Positions 33,600 through 56,019 of a stretch of 64,000 nt of DNA are shown in pieces. The stretch spans positions 2,003,001-2,067,000 of the forward strand of contig JAJNNQ010000028.1 in assembly GCA_027886175.1 (NCBI GenBank), read 5' to 3'. Origin of the DNA: Phylloscopus collybita. Its lineage: Eukaryota; Chordata; Aves; Passeriformes; Phylloscopidae. The notes below the pieces were generated by a model. It ran no database searches, was not told where the DNA came from, and saw only the letters and a program-made list of their open reading frames with translations. Both the position numbers and the translations under genes were made by a program. The stretch's first letter is position 1, and every line of letters starts with the position of its first letter.

Positions 33600-34490
33600 T
33601 GGGGACAGGCAGGACGGTCAAACCCCAGCACTGGGGACAGCACAGACACCACAGGTCCCCGGTGGGGCCAGGGACATCACCCTGGAGCCACCCCACACTG
33701 CTGTGCCTCAGTTTCCCCACCGGCCCTGCCACACACCCTGCAGAGGGATGGATCCTAAAGGGGTCAGGCCCTGCAGCCAGGAAAGAGAGGGGGTGAAACT
33801 TCCCGCTGTTCCCAGGGGGGACCTGCAGCCACCCCTGCAGCCCCAAACTTGAAATCAGGGCTTTGTACCCCTCGGGTGGGTGCCTACCTCCATCCAGGAC
33901 AGGACTGTCCCTCACAGCCCGGGCTGGGGGTCGAGCTGAGCTCCCTGCTGTCCCCAAGCCCAGCACCGCAGGGACAGGTCCCTTGTCACCTCCCACCACA
34001 GCCACGGGCCACCTCAGCCCCAGAGGGGACACGTTCTGCTTTCCCTTCTGCTTGGAGATTCCCCAAACCTGGCGCTGTGGGGTCACCCCAGAGCTCCGAC
34101 ACCCCCCCCCCGCCCGCAGTGCCCGTGGGGGTCCCGGTGCCCCCAAACCTCACCGCAGCAGGGCCAGCTGGGACCGCGCTGTCCCCGCCGGATCCCGGCG
34201 CTCCCCAGCCCATTTCCTCGCAGGAAGCGCCGTTCCCGTAGGGACGGAGCCGCTTCCCAGCGTGCTGCCACCGCCCTGCGCCTTGGGAAAGGGATTCCAG
34301 CCCCGGCCCCGAGGGTTCCCACCTCTCCCCTGCCACCATTCCCGTCCTTCACAGTCACCCCCTCCCCTCGAGGGACGGCAGGGCTGGAGATGGTGGCACC
34401 GATCCCCTGCTGTCCCCAGGTCCCCGCAGCCCCCCGTGCCCACCCCGGTGCCCCCAGAGAGGAGCCACCTCATTCGTGTGACTATAAATA
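33600..34490. other. EBI3 upstream region
   Basis: About 0.9 kb between the ANKRD24 3' end and the EBI3 start, both on the minus strand, so it should contain the EBI3 promoter. It is GC-rich and largely unique, with a C8 run at 34,104. No clear TATA box or specific factor site was identified. Confidence 0.45.
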
Positions 34491-34492
34491 AC

Positions 34493-34498
34493 TTTATT
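34493..34498 (-). terminator. ANKRD24: ANKRD24 poly(A) signal AATAAA
   Basis: Minus-strand GCAATAAAGTTATTTATAG lies 108 bp beyond the ANKRD24 stop codon. Confidence 0.8.
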
Positions 34499-34605
34499 GC
34501 TGCTGTGCTGGCGGTGGGCTGAGTGCCCCGACAAGCGAGGGGACACACAGGGTGCTGTGACAGACCTGTCCCCCCCCTCCCCGTGCCACCCGTGCTGGCA
34601 GGGGC

Positions 34606-42434
<7,829 letters not shown>

Positions 42435-42974
42435 GGTGGCTCAGCCTCGGCCCTGCGGCACCAGCTCGGGGGGGGATGGCCACGCTGGAGGGTCTGTCCC
42501 TGTCTGGGGACAGCTCAGGCCCCGATCCCGCTGCTCCCAGCCCGTCCTGGCGTTCCCAGCGCAGCGCCCGGAGCCGGGAACCGGAGCAGGGGATTGAGTT
42601 ACGGCCGCGGCTGCGGTTACAGCCCCGGGCAGGCGGGGGGGCCGGGCCGGGCTGTGTTTGGGAAGGGATCTGCGGGCACTTGCCATGCCCGGGGACAGGG
42701 GGCACGGCCCGGGGGTGCTGGGGGTGACTGGGGAGGTCTGGGTGGGCTGGTGATCGGCATCCCTTGCCTGTCCCAAACACCCCCCAGCCTTGGTGGCACC
42801 TCTTTGTCCTGAGCTGACATCCCCTCCCCTGCCCTGGCAGCTCCTGGTTTTGCCAACACCGCCTGCTCTTGTCAGCATCCCCTGCTCCTCTCTGGCACCT
42901 CTGTCTTTCCCTGGCATCCCCTGCCTTTGTCAGCACGCCCTGTCCTTCCCTGGTATCCACCGCTCTGCCCTGGC

Positions 42975-43082
42975 ACTGCTTCCTTTGCCAGCCACCCCCT
43001 GTTCGTGCCAGCACCCCCTGTCCGTGCCAGCACCCCCTGTTCGTGCCAGCACCCCCTGTCCGTGCCAGCACCCCCTGCCCAT
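42975..43082. repeat. Minisatellite, 19-bp unit, ANKRD24-SIRT6 intergenic
   Basis: Five copies of CCCCCTGTCCGTGCCAGCA (G/C variants) in the bidirectional interval upstream of SIRT6. Confidence 0.85.
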
Positions 43083-43117
43083 CCCTGTTTCCCCCCCGGG
43101 CCGGGGGTTCACTGCAG

Positions 43118-43275
43118 GTGGGGCAGTGTCCGGGCAGTGTCGGTGTACTGTGTGGGCAGTGTCGGGGCAGTGTCCGGGCAGTGTGAGGGCAGTATCCGGA
43201 CAGGGTGAGGGCAGTATCCGAGCAGTATCCGAGCAGTGTCAGGCTCGGTGAGGGCAGTGTCCGGCCACTGTCCGG
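43118..43275. repeat. Degenerate GTGTCCGGGCA-type tandem repeat
   Basis: About eleven imperfect 12-16 bp units built on GGGCAGTGTCC, GAGGGCAGTATCC and CACTGTCCGGT, running straight into the 45-bp promoter repeat, with which it shares GAGGGCAG. Confidence 0.75.
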
Positions 43276-43289
43276 TCACTGTCGGCACA

Positions 43290-43430
43290 AGCTGAGGGCA
43301 GCCCCGCCTTGCCCGGCTCCAAGATGGCGGCACAACCTGAGGGCAGCCCCGCCTTGCCCGACTCCAAGATGGCGGCACAATCTGAGGGCAGTCCCGCCTT
43401 GCCCGGCTCCAAGATGGCGGCGGCGGCCTC
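43290..43430 (+). promoter_or_regulatory. SIRT6: SIRT6 proximal promoter: 45-bp unit x3 with YY1-type sites
   Basis: Three consecutive 45-bp units, each reading CTGAGGGCAGCCCCGCCTTG, CCCGGCTCC, AAGATGGCGGC, then CACAA. The YY1-consensus AAGATGGCGGC copies start at 43,321, 43,366 and 43,411, exactly 45 bp apart and all on the plus strand, 70-170 bp before the SIRT6 ATG. The block is CpG-rich and TATA-less, typical of a housekeeping initiator region. YY1 usage is inference from the motif. Confidence 0.7.
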
Positions 43431-43490
43431 GGGGCGTGTCCCTCGGTCCCGGTCCCGCCCGGCTCTTCCGGCCGCGCCGCGGCCGCGCCG

Positions 43491-46400
43491 ATGGCGGTGA
43501 ATTACGCGGCCGGGCTGTCCCCGTACTCGGACAAGGGCAAGTGCGGCCTCCCCGAGGTGAGCGCGGCACCGCCGGGTGAACCCCCGCCCGCCCCGGTGAA
43601 CCCCCGCCCGCCCGGGCCTCCCGCCCTCCGCGGGCCCTGGCGCGGCCCGGCGCGTTCCCATGGTAACCGCGGCCTGGGCGCCGCGGGGTCCGCTGTGGGG
43701 AGCGCAGCACCGCGGAGGGACCGAGCCCCTTGTGTGTCCCCAGCACATCCCTCCTTGTCCCCCTTCCGTGAGTGTCTGTCCCCAGACACCCCATGGCTTC
43801 CCTCGTCCCTCTCATGTCCCCCCCAGCCCATCCCCAGCTCCCTCCTTGTCCTTTCCACGGCCTCCCTGACCGCCCCCAGCAGCTCCCTCTTTCTGCCCTC
43901 ACATGCCCCCCATGGCTCCGTCCCTGTGCCCTCTGAGCCCCAGCAGTTCTTGGGAAGCTTAAAACAGGGTTTGGGGACAGGGACAGTCAGGAACCTGTCC
44001 TGAGCCAAGGGGATGCTGAGGGGACAGGGACACACGGGGTCCTGTCCTCACCTCTGTCACCAGGAGAATGGGCTGGAGAAGCATCTAAGGAGTTAAATCC
44101 CGTGCCCAAACCAGCGTCTGGTGTCCCCAATTCCACGGCTCTCATGTCCCTTGCTGTCCCTGGGCCATGCCCTGTCCCCAGAGCCGGTGGCACTGCTGGT
44201 GACAGCTGGGGCTGAGCACACGTGGGGTGTCCCCTGGAGCCCAGCCTGGGCCAGCTGCCTGTCAGAACAACAAGCTCCCTGTTGCTGTTGGGTGTTCCCA
44301 GCCCTGTCCCTGCACGGAGATGCTCCAGACAACGCAGAGTCTCTCCCATTAAATGTTTCTGTCATCGAAGGATGCGAAATCCTTCGTGGATAAGGAAGAG
44401 TTGTGGGTGACTGGAGCTCTAGAATCACGGAATCCCAGAATGGTTTGGGTTGAAGGGATCTTAAAACCCATCCAGTGGGCAGGGACACCTCCCACTGCCC
44501 CAGGTTGCTCCAAGCCCTGTCCAGCCTGGCCTTGGACATTCCAGGGATCCAGGGGCAGCCACATCTGCTCTGGGAAACCCATTCCAGGGCCTCCCCACCC
44601 TCCCAGGGAACGATTCCTTCCCCATATAACCCACGCCCACATCTCTCCATCCCACGCTGGTTTTTGTCTTTCCCCAGATTTTCGACCCTCCGGAGGAGCT
44701 GGAGCGGAAGGTGCAGGAGCTGGCAGAGCTGATCCGCAGCTCCTCCCATGTGGTGTTTCACACGGGGGCAGGGATCAGCACGGCCTCAGGCATCCCTGAC
44801 TTCAGGTAAATCAATCCCAGGGCTGGGAGGGTGGCACCTCCACCTCTCCTTTGTGGAAAGCTCAGGTTTTAACCCATCCCTGCTGTCCATCCCGGATCAT
44901 CCAGCTGCAGACACCATCTCACGGGTGCTGTGTTTGCACCAAACCCCCCTCAGAGCCCTGCTGCTCCACGAGCTCTGCTCCCCTTGGCTGTGGCACCTGG
45001 AGCCTGAGCTCTCTCCCTTCCTGCTCTTCCCAGGGGCCCCAACGGTGTCTGGACTATGGAGGAGAAAGGGCTCTCCCCAAAATTCGACACCACTTTCGAG
45101 AACGCCAGGCCCTCCAAGACTCACATGGCGCTGCTGGGGCTGCAGAGAGTGGGGATCCTGAAATTCCTGGTCAGCCAGAACGTGGACGGCCTGCACGTGC
45201 GCTCGGGATTCCCACGGTACTGTCCCCAGCCCACGCAAGGAGGGGTTGGATTCCCCAAGGAATCTCTGCCCTCTCTGCTCCGGGCAGTGGAAGCTGGAAG
45301 GGGATAAACCAGCTGGAATTGGGAGGAGAGAGGTTCTGATCCAGAAATCTGAAATCAGCCTTGGTTGTTGCTCTCTGGAAATGTTTCCCGGTGCTGTTTG
45401 TGCACAGGAAAAAGAAAAAAAAAAAGGATTATGGAATCATGGAATCCCAGAATGGTTTGGGATGGTTTGGGACCTTGAAGCCCCGTCCAAGGGCAGGGAC
45501 ACCTTCCAGTGCCTCAGGTTGCTTCAAGCCACCTCCAGTGCTCGTCCCCATCCAGGTCCTGCTGGTTGTGGCTCTGGGTGCCACCAGGAGCACCTGGGGG
45601 TGAGGAGCTGGGTCCAGGCAGGACTTGTGCTCCTGGGAATGACCTGGAGTTGTGCTTTCTGGTCCTTTCCATCCCCTCCACGCCCAAGCCTCAGGATGGA
45701 GGGACAGGAGGGAGGGTGGGAGCCCTGAGTTGCTCCCAGGGCTGAGTCTCACCCCGGTTACGGCGCTGCCGGAGCTCGGGCTGCTTCAATTTCCTTCAAT
45801 CGAATCCCTTGAGGGAGCAGCAAATCAGTGCTGGGCCCAAAAGGCTCTTGAAGAGCTTTTTTCTTCTTGATAATTTTGCCAAACCAGGGGGAGCCCCACA
45901 GCTGGAGCTGCTGTGACTTCCCTGGGCTCCGCTTCCCTCGTGGCGAGCTTGGGATCAGATTCCCGAGGATCCAGGAGATTTCCCTCTGCAGGGAGCTGAG
46001 GCTGGGAGAGCTCCACTCCCTGCCCGGAGGGGACCAGGGTGGCCGTGGCAGGGTTGTCCTCAGAGGAACCTGAGCCTCTCCTGAGCCTGGTGACAGCCAG
46101 AGCTTTGTCCTTGTCCAGCCCCAGCACTTAGGAGCAGCCAGCGATTGTCTCGGGAGGGAAAAGTGCTCGGAGCTGCTGGGAAAGGGGAGGGGAGAGCAGC
46201 TGAGTTCAGGGAAGAAAACAAAATGCAGGGAGTCACTGAGGCTTGAAAGATGCTGAGCGTGAGGCTGATACCTCTGGGGAGGTTTCCCAGAGAAAAATGG
46301 GATGGTGCATCCCTGGGAGCGAGGATGGAAACAGGAGCAGGCCTTGGACAGCGCTCTCAGGCACAGAGATTGTGGGATTGTTGGGGTGTCCTGTGCCAGG

Positions 46401-49400
46401 GCCAGGAGTTGAACTCAGTGATCCTTGTGGATCCCTCCCAGCTCAGGATGTTCTGGGATCCCTGGGAACTGTCAAGGCCAGGCTGAGCAGGGCTTGGAGC
46501 AGCGTGGGGCCGTGGGAATCGCTGCCCATGGCAGGGGTTTGATCTTTTAAAGTCCTTTCCAACCCAACCCATTCTGTGATTCCACGAGTCGGGCTGTGAC
46601 TGAGGAGCATGGATGTGTCCTTGGAGAAGGTGCCTCTCACAAACACCTCCAGCCAGAGCTGCCCTCAGGGCATTTCCTGAGCCCCAGGTTCCTGGGTGCT
46701 GCTCCCAGCCCCGTGTTTGTCTGTTTAAACCAAACAACCATGGGAAAAGCAGGAGGGAATGATGATGATGGAATTCCACGGTGCTCCCACAGCCTGGAGC
46801 CACTGGCTCCTGTTCCAGTTCAGCCCAGCTCTGCCTCCCAAACGAAGCCTGTGCTTGAGTAAGCTGAACTGGGGCCAAACTGGGGGAAATCAAGTCAGTC
46901 CTGTCTCTCACAGCCTGGAGCCCCATCAGCGTGGGGCTCTGAGGAAAACAGGGAGAGTGTTTTCCTTTGGCTTCTGCTCTGAGCCTGAGGGGAATTTTAG
47001 GAAAAACAGGTGTCAGAGGGCTGGAACAGCACAGGGGACAGGCAGGAATGTTGGGTGCTGGAAAAGCAAAGGTCTGGGTGCTCCCAGGAGCAGAGATTTG
47101 AGTGCAGCAGGAGCTGCAGTCAGTGCTGCAGACAGAAACACTGCAATTAAAACAGCAGGACCTGCTGTCCCTCCCTCAGTCCCCGTTTGGGGCCATCACC
47201 TGGCAGAGCTGGAATGCAGTGAAAGCCCTTGGGGTTCCTGGGGAGGAGAGAGGGTTCTCCCAGGGCTCCCCACCCTTCCCCAGCTCACCTGTGCCTTGCT
47301 CCCACAGGGACAAGCTGGCCGAGCTCCACGGGAACATGTTTGTGGAAGAGTGCGTGAAATGTGGGAAGTACGTGAGCTCTGGGGGGGCTGGGATGGGGCT
47401 TCCATCCCAGGGGGAAGCTGGGCTGGGATTTCTGTCCCAGGGGAAGCTGGGCTGGGATTTCTGTCCCAGGGGAAGCTGGGCTGGGATTTCTGTCCCAGGG
47501 GAAGCTGGGCTGGGGTTTCCATCTCAGGGGAGCTGGGCTGGGGTGTCCATGCCAGGGGGAGCTGGGCTGGGATTTCTGTCCCAGGAGGGAGATGTGCTGG
47601 TGTTTCCATTCCAGGGGGAAGCTGGGGTGGGATTTCCATCCCAGGGGAAGCTGGGCTGGGATTTCTGTCCCAGGGGGAAGCTGGGCTGTGGTGTCCATCT
47701 CAGGGGAAGCTGGGCTGGGGTTTCCATCCCAGGGGGAGCTGGGCTGGAGTTTCCATCCCAGGGGGAAGCTGGGCTGGGGTTTCCATCTCAGGGGAGCTGG
47801 GCTGGGGTGTCCATGCCAGGGGGAGCTGGGCTGGGATTTCTGTCCCAGGAGGGAGATGTACTGGTGTTTCCATCCCAGGGGGAAGCTGGGCTGGGGGGTC
47901 CATCCCAGGAGGAGACTGAGATTTCCATCCCAGGGGGAGGTTGGGCTGAGATTTCCATCCCAGGAGGGAGATGTGCTGGTGTTTCCATCCCAGGGAGAAG
48001 CTGTGGTGGGATTTCCATGCTCAGGCTGTGCTGGGGGCACTGCAGCCCCTCCCTGAGCAGCTGTGTCTCCGCAGGCAGTACGTGCGCGACGCCGTCGTGG
48101 GCAGCATGGGGCTGAAGCCCACCGGCCGCCTCTGCAGCGTCACCAAGGCCCGGGGGCTGCGGGCCTGCAGGTGGGGATCCCTCCTGGGCTGTGGGATGGG
48201 GGGGTGACCCAACAGCCCCTGGGATTCGGGAGAAGCAGCCCAAGGGTCAGGAAGATCTCTCTGGGTGCTCTCTGTCCCGTCAAAGGGAGGGTGGGACAGG
48301 CTGTGGTCGTTGTCCCCTCTGCCAGGGCAGCTTCCTGTTCTCCTGCCTTTTCCAGGAAGAACCTTGGTCCCTTTTTCCAGGAAGAACCTTGGTTCCTTTT
48401 CCAGGGAGAACCTTGGAAACCCTGTGTGTGTTTTCCAGAGGGAAGTTACGAGACACTATTCTGGATTGGGAAGATTCCCTGCCCGACCGTGACCTGACGC
48501 TGGCAGATGAAGCCTGCAGGTACTGCCAGCCCGCTCAGCAGGGGAGCAGCCCCTTTCCCACCCAGCCATGCCCTGATCCTGGATTTCTCCTCCTCCTCCC
48601 TGCAGGAAAGCCGATCTCTCTGTCACCCTGGGGACCTCTCTGCAGATCAAACCCAGCGGGAACCTCCCGCTGATCACCAAGAAGAGAGGAGGGAAGTTGG
48701 TCATTGTCAACCTCCAAGCAACCAAACACGTGAGTGAGCGTCCTACAGCTCTGCACTGCTCCTGTCCCCTCTTCCAGGCCCATCCCAAGTTTGTCCCTGC
48801 ACGTTGTTGTCCCCTCCCAGGTGGCCTCTCTCAGCAGACAAACAGGCTGGGAGTCCTGGGTTGGAGGGTTTAAACCTGCAACTCCTGCTAAACACGTAGA
48901 GATGGCAGGTAAACATTAGAATCGTGGAGAGGGCTGGGTTGGAAGGGACCTTAAAGCTCATCCCATGGGCAGGGACACCTTCCACTGTCCCAGGCTGCTC
49001 CAAGCCCTGTCCAGCAAGTCTTTAGGAGCAGAGTAAAAGCTCAGCCTGGAGCCTGCTGTGTCCTCTCGGGGTTTGCAGCCTGATGGAATGGCCACACACA
49101 CAGAGCCTGTGTAGGCCATGCTTGGTTCCTGCTCAGTTCCTCCTCAGTTCCTGCTCGGTTCCTCCTCAGTTCTTGCTCAGTTCCTCCTCGGTTCCTGCTC
49201 GGTTCCTCCTCAGTTCCTGCTCAGTTCCTGCTCAGTTCTTGCTTGGTTCCTGCTCAGTTCCTTCTCAGTTCCTGCTCAGTTCTTGCTCAGTTCTTGCTCG
49301 GTTCCTGCTCAGTTCCTGCTTAGTTCCTGCTCAGTTCCTTCTCAGTTCCTGCTCAGTTCCTGCTCAGATGTTGGTGCCCCAATTGTCCAAAGTCTTTAAC

Positions 49401-49865
49401 ACCCAGAGCTGGGGGTTCCTGGCATGTCCCTTGTGCCTGTCCCTGCTCTGTCCCTGTCCCTGCGCCTGTGTCCCCATCCCCACACCCCAGCAGAGCCCCG
49501 AGGCTGCTGGGAACACCACAGGACAGGACAGGACAGGACAGGACACACCCTGTCCCTGGAAGGATCCCCTGAGCCCTGTCCCCACCCTCCAGGACCGCCA
49601 GGCCGACCTGCGCATCCACGGCTACGTGGACGAGGTGATGACCAAGCTGATGAAGCACCTGGGGCTGGAGGTGCCCGAGTGGACGGGGCCGGTGGTGGTG
49701 GAGAGCTCGGAGGCGGCCAAGGCCGGCCTGAAGGAGGAGCCCCTGTCCCGGCACAACGGCACCGCCGCCCCCTGCCCCGGCAACGGCCTCAAGCAGGAGC
49801 GGCCCAGCCCCGACACGGGGCCCACGCCGCTGAAGAAGGTGAAGGTGGAGCCTCTCCTCACCTGA
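43491..49865 (+). CDS. SIRT6: NAD-dependent protein deacylase sirtuin-6
   Basis: Nuclear chromatin-bound class IV sirtuin that removes acetyl (H3K9, H3K18, H3K56) and long-chain acyl groups, acting in DNA repair, telomere maintenance and metabolic gene repression. Eight exons, 336 aa: 43491-43556, 44678-44805, 45034-45216, 47308-47367, 48075-48170, 48439-48519, 48606-48729 and 49593-49865. Visible motifs: N-terminus [23 protein letters not shown]-binding [22 protein letters not shown], the catalytic His in ELHGNMF, zinc Cys pair CVKC and later Cys pair, TLGTSLQI and [10 protein letters not shown]. The C-terminal tail is proline/lysine-rich with a PLKKVKVE nuclear-signal-like end; it is about 20 residues shorter than human (355 aa). 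Head to head with ANKRD24, tail to tail with CREB3L3. Confidence 0.96.
44425..44640 (-). mobile_element. CR1 LINE 3' end in SIRT6 intron 1
   Basis: GAATCCCAGAATGGTTTGGG, GGCAGGGACACCTCCCACTG, GGACATTCCAGGGATCCAGG, CACCCTCCCAGGGAACGATT and CCTTCCCCATATAACCCA. Reverse orientation; its left end lies 36 bp before the exon 2 acceptor. Confidence 0.85.
45430..45545 (-). mobile_element. CR1 fragment in SIRT6 intron 3
   Basis: GGAATCATGGAATCCCAGAA, TGGTTTGGGACCTTGAAGCC, GGGCAGGGACACCTTCCAGT and CAGGTTGCTTCAAGCC in reverse CR1 order, preceded by an A run. Confidence 0.75.
46320..46590 (+). mobile_element. Two consecutive CR1 3' tails in SIRT6 intron 3
   Basis: The first tail is of the CTTGTGGATCCCTCCCAGCTCAGGA subtype, ending near 46,452. 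It is followed directly by a second (CTGTCAAGGCCAGGCTGAGC, TTAAAGTCCTTTCCAACCCA, CATTCTGTGATTCC). One element has inserted at the end of another. Confidence 0.7.
47388..48022. repeat. Minisatellite, ~30-bp unit, SIRT6 intron 4
   Basis: About 21 copies of GGGAAGCTGGGCTGGGATTT followed by CTGTCCCAGG or CCATCCCAGG. The array starts only about 20 bp after the exon 4 donor and ends about 50 bp before exon 5. Each unit contains TTTCTGTCCCAG|G, a good match to a vertebrate 3' splice site. Confidence 0.95.
48340..48415. repeat. Short tandem repeat, ~25-bp unit, SIRT6 intron 5
   Basis: Three copies of CTTTTTCCAGGAAGAACCTTGG / TTCCAGGGAGAACCTTGG, ending about 25 bp before the true exon 6 acceptor (TGTTTTCCAG|AGGG). 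Each copy mimics that acceptor. Confidence 0.85.
48920..49020 (-). mobile_element. CR1 tail fragment in SIRT6 intron 7
   Basis: GAATCGTGGAGAGGGCTGGG, TTGGAAGGGACCTTAAAGCT, GGGCAGGGACACCTTCCACT and CAGGCTGCTCCAAGCCCTGT in reverse CR1 order. Confidence 0.75.
49125..49370. repeat. Minisatellite, 11-bp unit, SIRT6 intron 7
   Basis: About 22 copies of TTCCTGCTCAG with TCTTGCTCAG and TTCCTCCTCGG variants. The pyrimidine-rich unit ending in CAG resembles a 3' splice site reiterated every 11 bp, about 220-470 bp before the last exon. Confidence 0.93.
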
Positions 49866-49965
49866 CCTGGACTGTCCCTTGTCTCACCTGGGCTGCTTTT
49901 CCTACCGACTCTTTTTTTATAGCCGTAAATATTGTCCCCCCCCCCCCTTTTTTTTTATTGTCAGT

Positions 49966-49971
49966 ATTAAA
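49966..49971 (+). terminator. SIRT6: SIRT6 poly(A) signal ATTAAA
   Basis: GTCAGTATTAAACGCAACTC lies 101 bp past the stop codon, after GTAAATATTGTCCCCC and a C/T run. This is the best candidate end of the short SIRT6 3' UTR. Confidence 0.7.
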
Positions 49972-49999
49972 CGCAACTCGAATTGCGGCTGCGCCCATG

Positions 50000-50235
50000 G
50001 GGGCCTGGGAAGGGCTTTGCAGAGGGAGATTCCTTCCTGTGGAGGTGCTGAGGCCCTGGAATGGAATTCCCAGAGAAGCTGTGGCTGTCCCTGGTTCCTT
50101 GGAAGTGTCCAAGGCCAGGCTGGATGGGACTTGGAGCAGCCTGGGACAGTGGGAGGTGTCCCTGCCGTGGCAGGGGTGGCACTGGGTGAGCTTTGAGGTC
50201 CCTTCCAACCCAAACCATCCCATGGCTCTGTAATT
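50000..50235 (+). mobile_element. CR1 LINE 3' end just past SIRT6
   Basis: GGGAGATTCCTTCCTGTGGA, CCCTGGAATGGAATTCCCAG, GGAAGTGTCCAAGGCCAGGC, GGGAGGTGTCCCTGCCGTGG, GAGGTCCCTTCCAACCCAAA and CATGGCTCTGTAATTCCA. Confidence 0.88.
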
Positions 50236-50487
50236 CCACATCACTTGGTCATGGAAAGGGACTGGTGCTGGCTGGATGCCTGTTGCACTCAGGGCTGGGA
50301 GCTGTGGGAGGGTGCCCTGGCCCCAGCTCCAGGCTGGGCATGGCCGTGTGTCCCCCCTCTCCTGGGTCCCTCGTGGCCTTGAGGTCTCCCTGGCCCAAAG
50401 GTTCCTTGAAACCTTGTGGATGATCCCCCCTCTTAAACTACAGCAGGTGGATTTTTTTTTTCCAAAATATCTTATATTTAGAGATGA

Positions 50488-50513
50488 AAATAAAATTAAA
50501 AAAAAAAAAAAAA
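50488..50513 (+). other. AATAAA followed by poly(A) between SIRT6 and CREB3L3
   Basis: GATGAAAATAAAATT followed by about 16 A. Could be a distal SIRT6 poly(A) site region or the tail of a degraded retroposon. The CR1 copy upstream would then lie within an extended SIRT6 3' UTR. Confidence 0.35.
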
Positions 50514-50834
50514 GCCAAACCAAAACGAAACCAAGAACAAAACCAACCAGTTGCACCATCAGCAGCCAACCAGGCCAGGGTCCCTCCTGCATCCTCAGCC
50601 CCATCCTGAGTGACCCCGTGTCCCTTCCACAACTCCCACTGTGCCAGGAGGGGCAGGAGCAGCCCCTTCCCTCCCAGTAAGGGAACCGGTCTCCTCTTCC
50701 CAGTTCACAGAATCCAAGCAAAGCCAAGCAGGTCCAGCATCCGGAGGCAGATCCTGGAGGGTTCCCCCCGAGGGCTCGTCCTGTAGGGGCTGAGGTGCTG
50801 TCACCCCACGGCACCCCCGTGCTCCCCGCTCTGC

Positions 50835-54857
<4,023 letters not shown>

Positions 54858-55109
54858 GGGTTGTCCTCTCGACTCTCTCTGCGCACAGGGGGAGCGCCGT
54901 GGACAACAAGCCCGGCCTTCGCTCTCCTCCTCTTCCTCCTCCTTTGTGATTCCCTGACCCGAGTGGCAAAGTTTAAACTCCAACTGCACAGAAATAATAT
55001 CCCAGATTGCAAAACGTCCCAGCCCTGATTGGGGCCGTCGGGGTGTGATGGCAGGGCCGCCCCGGGGCTGGACCCGTAACTCATTAGCCAAATGTTTTTG
55101 TGCTCCTCT

Positions 55110-55175
55110 GCCAAGCAGGGCAGAAGGGGCCGGGGCTGCCGGGCGAAGTCCAGGTGCTATAATTGTCCATGAACC
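55110..55175 (-). promoter_or_regulatory. CREB3L3: Candidate CREB3L3 TATA-type promoter
   Basis: On the minus strand CATGGACAATTATAGCACC gives a TATA-like ATTATAG about 300 bp before the start codon. No in-frame ATG lies between it and the MASHP start, while the next in-frame ATG (55,184) is upstream of it. This supports the chosen start but is weak evidence for the exact promoter. Confidence 0.35.
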
Positions 55176-55344
55176 TTCACCCACTTTTGGGGACAGTTTC
55201 CCTTTTTTCAGATGTCTCGGCTTTAGTCACATTCGATGAGCGCTGAGGGCAACATCCGGGGGCGTTGGCTTGGGCTCCACCACTTCTGGCCGATCCAAAA
55301 AAAACTTTGGTGGCCCGTGGCTCTCCCTGGAGAGAGAGCATTGA

Positions 55345-55620
55345 CAAAGGATGCAGGGACAGGACCCAGGGAACGGCTTCCCACGGACAGAGGGCAGGGC
55401 TGGGTGGGATTTGGGGCAGGAATTGTTCCCTGGGAGGGTGGGCAGGGCTGGCACAGAGGGAGCTGTGGCTGCCCCTGGATCCCTGGCAGTGCCCAAGGCC
55501 AGGCTGGACACTGGGGTTTGGAACAGCCTGGGACAGTGGGAGATGTCCCTGCCCTTGGCAGAGGTGGAATGGGATGTGTTTAAAATCCATCCCAACCCAG
55601 ACCACCCTTGGATTATCCCA
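55345..55620 (+). mobile_element. CR1 LINE 3' end between CREB3L3 and MAP2K2
   Basis: GGGAACGGCTTCCCACGGAC, GGCAGGAATTGTTCCCTGGG, GCTGTGGCTGCCCCTGGATC, CAGTGCCCAAGGCCAGGCTG, GGGAGATGTCCCTGCCCTTG and a degraded CCCAACCCAGACCACC tail. Confidence 0.85.
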
Positions 55621-56019
55621 AGGCTGTCCAGGGCTGCAGACGGGGTGTTGGCCGTGCCAAACCCTCATCCCCCTGCAGCCAAGGCCTGCGTGCCCTCAGT
55701 GACCGCCGCCCCACCGGGGAGCCCCGGATCCCGGGCACAGGGAGGGGACGGGCTGACTAAGGCTCCGTGTGCCCCAGGGACAAGGCCACGGCCCCTTATC
55801 GGCCGCTCCACGGCCTCTGCCCCAGCAGCGGCGGCTGCTCCCCGCTTTATGGCCCCGCCGGCAGCGGGCAAAGGGCGCCCGCCCGGTGCCGCCACCCGGG
55901 GCTGCTCCTGAGGAGCCTCGGGGGTCCCGGGATCGGGCATGGAACGGGATGAGCAGAGCAGGCAGGGACAGGTGGTCACAGGTTGCTTGGTCACTATTTA
56001 GTGATTATTTAATTAACGC

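Noticed and set aside
47102..48115. Plus-strand ORFs of 337 and 386 codons overlapping SIRT6
   Set aside because: They read through the intron 4 minisatellite; the SIRT6 exons inside are used with splice sites and a different joining.
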